Shown here: positions 56,851 through 64,000 of the stretch, in pieces
Layout: every line of letters starts with the position of its first letter
How positions within the stretch are numbered: the first letter of the stretch is position 1
Assembly (NCBI RefSeq): GCF_022458985.1
Contig: NC_061786.1
Span: 6,538,001-6,602,000, forward strand
Direction of reading: 5' to 3'
Source of the DNA: Mugil cephalus
Taxonomy: Eukaryota > Chordata > Actinopteri > Mugiliformes > Mugilidae
DNA length: 64,000 nucleotides
Notes under the pieces: generated by a model
Told to the model about the DNA's origin: nothing
The model's input: the letters and a program-made list of their open reading frames with translations, nothing else
Database searches by the model: none
Made by a program: the position numbers and the translations under genes

Positions 56851-59800
56851 TTTCAGGGTTCCCAATGAAGAACAAAGGCCAGAAAAAAAGGACTGTGCTT
56901 CAAAGAATGGAGTGATAGGGAGTCCTCAAAAATAAAAAATAAAAACGTCTTCTGGATGTTTTTAAAAAAAGCTATTAAAAAAAAGCTTCTACTTAAAGAA
57001 AAACTCAACAATTAATTCCACTACTATATCAATATTGTTCCGGAAAAAGCAAAAATGTTCTATTCCTTTGATAATGAAAAGTACAAACTAAAGAAACTAT
57101 TTTTTGGTAAAGAAGTAGGCAGAAAAAACTTCCTTGGCAATAAAGGACAAACTAAAATTGGCTTGGTCAAAAAAACTTAGCAGAACGAAGACCGGTGAGA
57201 ACCCACTCAAAGTTCTGAAGAAAAAAAAAGCTCGGCCTTTCCTTTCTATTAAATCTGTTAGCCCATTCGGAGAAGACTTCCACAAATCCAGGCAGAAGAA
57301 GAAAAAAGGAAAAGCAGGAAAGAGGAAGAGTAAAGAGAGTAAACTCCTGTGCTGGAACCAACTCCTCCACTTCTCCCCAGGACACGTTGCAGACTGAAGG
57401 TTGGCTTGTCTTCATATGGGTCGAACAGGATGGCAGTAAGGACCTATGAGGACACAGAGATTCACTGCTTCACTGCTATAAGCAAGCATGACTAAAAGTA
57501 ATGTTTCATTATAAAAAATCTCTACGGTCCTATTTCAGTTGTGACTCTAATGTGAGCATGTTTCATCTGAAAACCAACTCTGCATGGATTATATTGAAAT
57601 AGTTATTATTTCTTGGGTCAAGCTATGTGGGGCTAGCCTGGTGTGGTCAAACTCAAGAAGTGAAACACCATCTGGATTTCATCATGGTGCCTGCTTCAAC
57701 CAATACGTAGATAAAGTGATTACTGATTGCAACAAGTGTTCCTGTGTTAATATAACATAATAAACAACCTTAATGTTATGTACAGTGAGTGTTGTGCACC
57801 ACCTGTGTGTATGAATGGCAGTGATTGTGCCTAGCTGGTGTCTCCTGTTCACTTGTCCACAATAAGCAGCAGGTGCTGGGCTTGGCAAAACTCCCCTCCG
57901 AGCCTCGCAAACGCCATACATGTGCAGCCTGGGAGAGACAAAGTCATGATCAGGTGCGACTGTGTAGCGGCCGGTTCTCACTGCATCGACACACGAGGGC
58001 CTGTGTACTCACTGCGCTGAGAGCTGAGGAGCTGGTTCATTGAGCGGACACAGGAGAATGTGACGGCTCCGGGATGTAGACACACCATTGATGATGATGC
58101 TGCTGCTTTTTCTGGGTCCTGGCTGACAATGGCCCGCTAGCTTAGTGCTAACCTGCTGTGTAGAAGAAAACATGTTATTGTTATGCGCAATGTATACTAT
58201 CACGCATGGCTACGCAAGGACCTTGCCAGTGTCAATCTCGCTCACTCTGTAAAAACTTCACCGTTACGCCAGTTGGGTTTATTTTTTATTTCTGCTTCCT
58301 GCTTCACTTTCAACATTGGAGACTGAAACTTTCACCAAAATTTCGCAGTCATACAAATGTCTGTATCACCAAACCTCCTTGTTAACCTTACAGGTTTTTA
58401 TCCAAAACAATCAATTCGAAAATCGCGGAGATGAATAAACTGCGGAAACAGGTTCTACTAACAAGAGGACCGACAGCTGTTGCGCTCTGCATCACTGCAG
58501 CGAGTAGTTACATTTCTGGGGAGGCGCACATCACCTACGGAGTGATGCTCTGCGTAGGGCCGGGGTTGACGCAGAAGCATAAAGTACGCATTACTCAGCT
58601 TCAGTGTCGTGTGTTTCTGGATGTAAACCAGTTTAAGTGTTGCTAATTCGTCTATGTATGTGTAACAGGGTCAAATATACAGTACTGTACAGTATACAGT
58701 ATTATAATTACACAAAATCTGTTTCACTTTAAATTGTTCTTACCTGATATGTTTGTCCTCCTAAGTTGTTATGTGGAATCTTTAAAACTGAGCTACTGTA
58801 CCCCTACGTTTATTTTCGGGGGTCCCCCCACCACCACCCCTATAAATGTGTCTCCCGCCTTTACCTCTCCCCTTTTCTTGTTGTGCTCTGGAGAGGTAAA
58901 GCGACACAGTAGTCACGGAGATTTATGTGTTTTAGCTATGTGCTAAAGCTATACTGTTAAAGTTCGCTCGCTAGCTTAAAGCTAACATATTTCTGTCCTT
59001 TAATGCGTGATTTTGTTTTCATTTATACTTTCGTCAGGTATGCTTTTCTGTGTTTTAATGTATTGTCGGCCCTTTTCCTGTTGTGCTCTGGAGAGGAGCT
59101 CATGTTGTTCGTGACTGATGGGAGGATTTTGTTTTCATTTATACTTTCGTCAGAGAATAAACGGAGACTGCCTCCTCCAAAGAAATCCTGGTCTGGGCCA
59201 TTAATCCTCATCACACAACGCAGAGGTAAAAACTAGCCGGTTACATATGCTAACCGAGAGAGTTAAAATTATCCAAGTGGAAGCTTATTTGAACACGGAT
59301 AACAGAAGAAAATATTACATTTTATCAGAATGTACGTAGAGTTACATGGAGGGACTGTCCATACAAACAAATAGCGGTTCATTTCTAAGATAACGTTACG
59401 TTCAGTTAACGTTACCTACCTAAATCAAGGGTCAGCTGTGATGAGAGTAAAAAAAAGAGCTAACTAATCCGAATAACGTACAATTTGAAGCTCGTTGTTT
59501 ATCTAGTGAAACAGCTGTCAAGAAAATGTGTGTTAACGTTGGTTTGTGATAACGTTAAATTACCGAACGGCTAGCTAGCTAGCTCAACAACAACCCCGAC
59601 AAATACGTAAACTGTCACAACAAAGGTCGTGATAAAATGTTAACACATGGTTTAGACACTGACTCACTGGACTCAATCAATTGTGGCTAATGTCAATGCA
59701 AGATCCGCCAGCCAGGTCATGGAAAAATCAGGTCAACAACCGTGTTCACGGTGTAAAACGGCAAGCTAACACGTCCAAGCTCAGAGCATCCGCCGGACTT

Positions 59801-59892
59801 CAGCCTTCAGCGCAGTGACCTTGTTAACGCGGACAACGTGTTAGCTAGACTGCATCGACGTTAGACACGAAGGATTCACGATAGGTACTTAC
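56851..59892. other. 5' non-coding part and intron of ptp4a
   Basis: Directly upstream of the ATG the transcript would hold gggaaccctgaaa. No AG acceptor stands immediately before it, so some 5' UTR probably lies in this exon. Further right are A-rich sequence (56930-57230), a solo LTR at 58661-59245 and AT-rich DNA. A second copy of a 27-bp phrase from intron 3 lies at 56887-56913. Confidence 0.45.
58661..59245 (+). mobile_element. Solo LTR-like element (585 bp)
   Basis: It begins TGTAACAGGG and ends CCGGTTACA, giving TGTAAC/GTTACA terminal inverted repeats with TG...CA ends. TATG flanks both sides (58657-58660 and 59246-59249) as a 4-bp target-site duplication. Inside are a TATA-like ctataaatg (~58840) and an AATAAA at 59156-59161, in the order expected of an LTR. 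No coding sequence is present. Plus orientation follows from the TATA-to-AATAAA order. It contains an internal partial duplication. Confidence 0.6.
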
Positions 59893-60010
59893 AAAACGCA
59901 GTAGTTTCGCGAAAAATCCAGACGCGTCTAATGACAGAGGAGAGTCTGAAAGGAAGACATGTTGAACAGAGATGTCAAGTCAGCCGGAATAACGACACCA
60001 CTTCCGGTTG
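59893..60010 (-). promoter_or_regulatory. Probable non-coding first exon and promoter of ptp4a
   Basis: On the minus strand an ETS-type CCGGAAGT (about 60000-60007) precedes a CpG-containing stretch ending in a consensus donor (gtaagt at 59892-59887). This is the usual layout of a housekeeping first exon. An 11-codon uORF (ATG at 59960, stop at 59928) lies inside. The link to ptp4a is inferred from strand and position. Confidence 0.5.
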
Positions 60011-60164
60011 CAAACGTTTAAAAATAAAACCATTTCCGGTGTGGTTCAGTTTTGTGATTTACACACTTGACAAAAAAGGAAACGTACAACAAAACAACCA
60101 AAAGATTTAACTCTTCTACATTTTACAACATAGAAATCTGATTCTTACATTTTAATGTATTTTA

Positions 60165-60232
<68 letters not shown>
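60165..60232. repeat. (ATAG)17 microsatellite at a possible LINE tail
   Basis: Seventeen units. On the minus strand it follows gtaggacaataaa, a pattern of LINE 3' ends in fish that grade into TCTA repeats. Confidence 0.9.
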
Positions 60233-60625
60233 TTTATTGTCCTACAGAATAGTTCCATATAATACAGTTTTAGCTTCCACGACAACAGCTTCATGACAAA
60301 AAAAAGTTATTTTCAAATTTTGAACCTACAGTAACTGTAACATTGTTTGGTACACATTTTGCTTTTAAGTGTTCTTAAAATTGTACTCTTAGACTGTAGA
60401 CATTTTTTGTCCTAGTTTCTTCTGAATTCATTTCGCAAAATATGATTAAATGCCTGTTACAACCTTCATTCACGACGTGCCGGTTTATAAACTGCTACAA
60501 TAAGTTTCTGAAGCTGTTTAAATGTGCTTGGTTTGTTCCATTCATCTGTGTTCCATTTGCATAACTTCCACAAACCTCACTTTAAGGGTGTGGCCTTTTC
60601 CTCTGTCTCGCTTACACTTTTTCTC

Positions 60626-60646
60626 CTACACACACACACAGACACA

Positions 60647-60678
<32 letters not shown>

Positions 60679-60700
60679 GAGACAGAGAGAGAGAGAGAGC
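60626..60700. repeat. (CA)n-(GA)n compound microsatellite
   Basis: CA units with single interruptions pass into GA units at about 60680. Confidence 0.9.
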
Positions 60701-60879
60701 CACAGGCATTCTGGTTGGGTAGGATGGATGTTGTGTCCCTTGTGCTCAATAAAGCATGTGTCAGTTTCTTTACCTATTCATAAGGTGTTAGGTTACATGG
60801 ATCATAGGGAGTGGAGTCTCTCACAGGCTCACCAGACAGAACATGTAATGCCTGTGTGCTCGTGTGTTTGTTTGATGAC

Positions 60880-61073
60880 GTAGCAGCTGCTGAATCTGGT
60901 TTGGCAGGATTTCTGAGGAAGGGGCGAGAGAGTAGAGACAGGCACAGAGAGAAAGGAGCTGAAGAGCTGAAGCTGGTTTCTCCCTCAACTATTTTCAACT
61001 TCTCCGCTGTCTTATCACTGGTCTCCTGCTGGTGTCGACATATTGACCGGTTGAGCGAGGCTTCAGCACCAGG
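60880..61073 (+). other. Candidate 5' non-coding exon of a gene to the right
   Basis: A purine-rich then pyrimidine-rich stretch ends in CACCAG before gtacgg, an acceptable donor. No coding frame with an ATG fits. It is a weak inference from composition and one splice-like site. Confidence 0.2.
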
Positions 61074-64000
61074 TACGGTTCTTTTTCTCGTTTTATTTTC
61101 ATTAAAGTTACTGTATCTTAAAGTCATGACTAAGCAGTAAACAAAAAAACTGTAGCCAGAGGTGTTTAAATGCTGCGTGGGCTAGATTACCACAATATTT
61201 TTTTTCTGTGTTACCCCCAAGAAAAGAGGGATACAAGTTGTTCGCTATGCCACAAATGGGGAAACCACTGGAATTCAATGCAAAAACACACCCACGACGG
61301 GAGTAACTTTTCCTTTTCGCCGTGACTGAGAGTCAAGTCCATGAAGATAGTGACCATCAATGTAAGGGGAAAAAATGAGATGTTCACTTGTAGGAGGAGT
61401 GGCCTTCCTCAAAGTTAAAATTTTCCACATTAAAATGAGCACAGGAGTATTTTAGCGGCTTAAAAGAATAACGCTTTCCCCTCATAACATACACTCTCTC
61501 GTGCTAAAATAAAACACATAATCTGGAATAGGACAACGCTCTGTGACATACCAAGCCGTCATTATTAGACATATTAAGTTCGGTAAGTAAACTAGCGTCA
61601 GAACAACTTAACCACAAGGCTGACTGGTGCTGAAATCTGTTATTTGGGTTTGAAACATTAACAGAGAAAAAGTTCTCAGGACTGAACCACTGCTGTTTTC
61701 TGAAATCCAAATAGTTTACTCTTTTCTAAACAGTGAGTGGTCCTCCACTGTGCCTGAAACCATACATGCCTGAGGAGCGTGTCACAGAACCCATATGGAT
61801 TTTATTTCTCTAGTTTTCCACCAATATAGTGGAAAGAATAATTTAAGCCTTAAAGGTTCTTACAATCGTCAGTTACGGTCCAGTCAAATTTCGTCCTTTT
61901 CCCTTTGAACCCTGCACCCCTAGACTCTCCATCAGTTTAATAATAATTCACGCGGAGCTTGATTTATTGGAGATTTACGTCAGCTAACGGAGAAATAAAT
62001 TTTGCTTTAAACCTTCGATTCTCAATATGTATGATTGTGTACATGTATGATTCATGAGGATCTACTAATTGTTGTTAGCGTAGAATGAGATCTTTATATA
62101 TGCACAGGGAGTCTCCCACACAGACTGCCATGTTGTTTTGCCATGTTTCTATGGTAGCCTAGAAAAGACAAACCAAACAATGGTCTGAAGAGGGCCTTTC
62201 ACATTGTTATGCTGAAGTAACAGGCATTATGGGTTCTCGTTAACACATGGACTGGGAGGGCTACGGCCGCCTCCACACAAATATGATTTCCGGGCGAAAC
62301 CGCAGAAGTCTTGAACGTTTAGGTCGACCTTCGTGACGGATCTGGATTTTTCGGTGACTGGAACCGCACCTTCATTCCACGTCCCAGTTTGAAAAAGACA
62401 ATTGCACAGCCTTTTTTTCATTCGTGTGGATGCGGACGCGATGATGTCGACATCGACGGTCAACATCTCATAACAAAAAAAACATTAATGGCGGAATACA
62501 GACTTGTGACGGCACTAAATCGTCCACAGTGTTCCTTTAGGGTCAGGCTGTCTTCATATGGAAATTGTGAACTTAGGGTTATTTCATGCGAAGTCATGTG
62601 CATGAAATGGTTGGAGTTCACTTGGTAACAATACCCATAAGTTGTTTAGCAAGTTAGCAGCTGCGTAGCTTTATGTAAGAAGTGCAAAGACACGATTAAA
62701 GGATGGGGTCGTTGGGAATATCAACATTTTCCTATGTAGAAACCCTTACATGACAAAATAATAACATATTGACTTCTCATCCACCTCCACCATTTCTGAA
62801 ACTGTCAACAAACAAATCAAACCTCTCTGGAAGTTTCCAGTTAGAAGGTTGTGATTATCACAAGAGGCGGCAGCTCTTACGAAGTTTACTCTTGAAGGCA
62901 GCATAATATCCAAGCAACATAAATTTTCTGAAAAGCTTTCTGAAATTTTTCCAGAAGTTTCATACCAGTTGAAGAGTAAGTGACTCACCAGTGTCATAAA
63001 AAAGTACATGTAGTACATTTTGTTTTTTAGAGATATTTGCTAAGACAGACACTGCCCATAGATAAGAGAAACCGCACATGTTTGTGCCAAGAGGTTTATG
63101 ACTGAAGTTATATTTATAGTGGCATACATGACTGAATGGCTGTTTCATTCATGAGCCTCATTCTCTTCACCCACATGTGTCACCGCGTTCATTAAGACAG
63201 CAGCAGACAGACACGCGGCGGCAATATTTACTGATAACACACACACAGAGGTTAAACGCATCCAGAACAGGTTCAGAGATAAACACTGTGCAGATGCTGA
63301 TCAAACACACAGATGTGCGGTTGTGCTGGACTCACGGCGTTAAAAGCACATACACCCGTGGCTGTGGAAAAGCTGTCAATTAGCTTAGCTTAACTTAGCA
63401 TAGCAAGTGAAGAAATAGTGTACGCGGCCAGCTTTAAAGCGAAAAATTTGACAATTTCCAAGATGGCTGCCGTACTAGCACTATAAAACACTACTGTTTC
63501 TGCACTTTCTACGCTTCAGTTTTGGTGTAGCTTCCTTCTTTCTGGTAAGTGTTGCCTTAACAGAAAGAACCACTTTTCTGCTAAACTAACCCAACCAGTT
63601 AGACACGGGCTTCAGTTGCTTGAGAACACAGAGCAAATCTCCCATAAATCCTGAACTGTCTGAAATTGACAAATTAATCTACACGTTTGTGGGTTTAAAA
63701 GTACACCAACTGGATGAATTGGTTTGATGGTAAAGATAGTAGTTCACGTGTCAGTGTTAAGATAACTGGTTGGCGTATATTGGTTCGTCAATCATGTGCT
63801 GCTGCCGGTGAACAAAGACGTCAATTTCCACCCCGACCCTGACACGGCTTTATTTTCCATGGCCTGTGTACATTTTGTTAGACTTACTGAAGCGTTCACT
63901 TCTATTAGCGAGGAGTCTGATAATATTAATAGGCCTGAATAATAATTTATGAAGCATTTAATAAAAAGTAAGCAGGCTTTCAACTCAGTTTGTCACCACG
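61074..64000. other. Right end, no gene recognised
   Basis: AT-rich sequence without convincing exons on either strand. Around 63455-63545, a YY1-like CAAGATGGCTGCCG, an actataaaac TATA-like box and a gtaagt donor at 63545 follow one another, which may mark a plus-strand promoter. Confidence 0.4.

Noticed and set aside
60811..61140. Plus-strand ORF of 109 codons at the candidate 5' exon
   Set aside because: It lacks an ATG at its beginning and runs through the likely donor at 61074; no domain is visible.

Overview
The window is vertebrate nuclear DNA, almost certainly from a ray-finned (teleost) fish. Genes are split into many small exons with GT-AG introns, CA/TG microsatellites are frequent, and the transposon debris is of fish type. 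I rebuilt genes by joining exons by splice phase, so several coding exons lie outside any long open frame.

Layout, left to right. (1) 13-984, plus strand: the last four exons of a gene I do not recognise; it continues past the left edge. (2) 1623-2864, minus: six exons of a serine/threonine dehydratase-like gene (sdsl), 259 residues, with no C-terminal exon found. (3) 3612-5265, minus: a complete three-exon THAP-domain gene (215 aa, THAP6-like) with a hAT-type element in its first intron, bracketed by a 33-bp inverted repeat. (4) 8436-50067, minus: a complete ppp1r13b (ASPP1) gene. The 24 coding exons sum to 3243 bp (1080 aa) with every junction in phase, including a 9-bp first and a 42-bp last coding exon. 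A second, in-phase first coding exon sits at 41995-42111 beside a CpG-rich promoter-like stretch. (5) 54790-56850, minus: a complete five-exon PTP4A/PRL phosphatase (168 aa), with a probable non-coding first exon near 59893-60010. (6) 60000-64000: no coding exon seen, only two weak candidate 5' exons or promoters on the plus strand.

ppp1r13b encodes a p53-family cofactor that binds PP1 through an RVxF motif, ankyrin repeats and an SH3 domain. ptp4a encodes a prenylated phosphatase. No operon-like linkage is expected; the four recognised genes all lie on the minus strand in tandem. The most notable signals concern the processing of ppp1r13b RNA: the alternative start exon with an upstream ORF whose stop overlaps its ATG, CA repeats right behind two consecutive 5' splice sites, and one 62-bp exon enclosed by complementary UG/CA repeats. 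I saw no CRISPR, rRNA or convincing tRNA.
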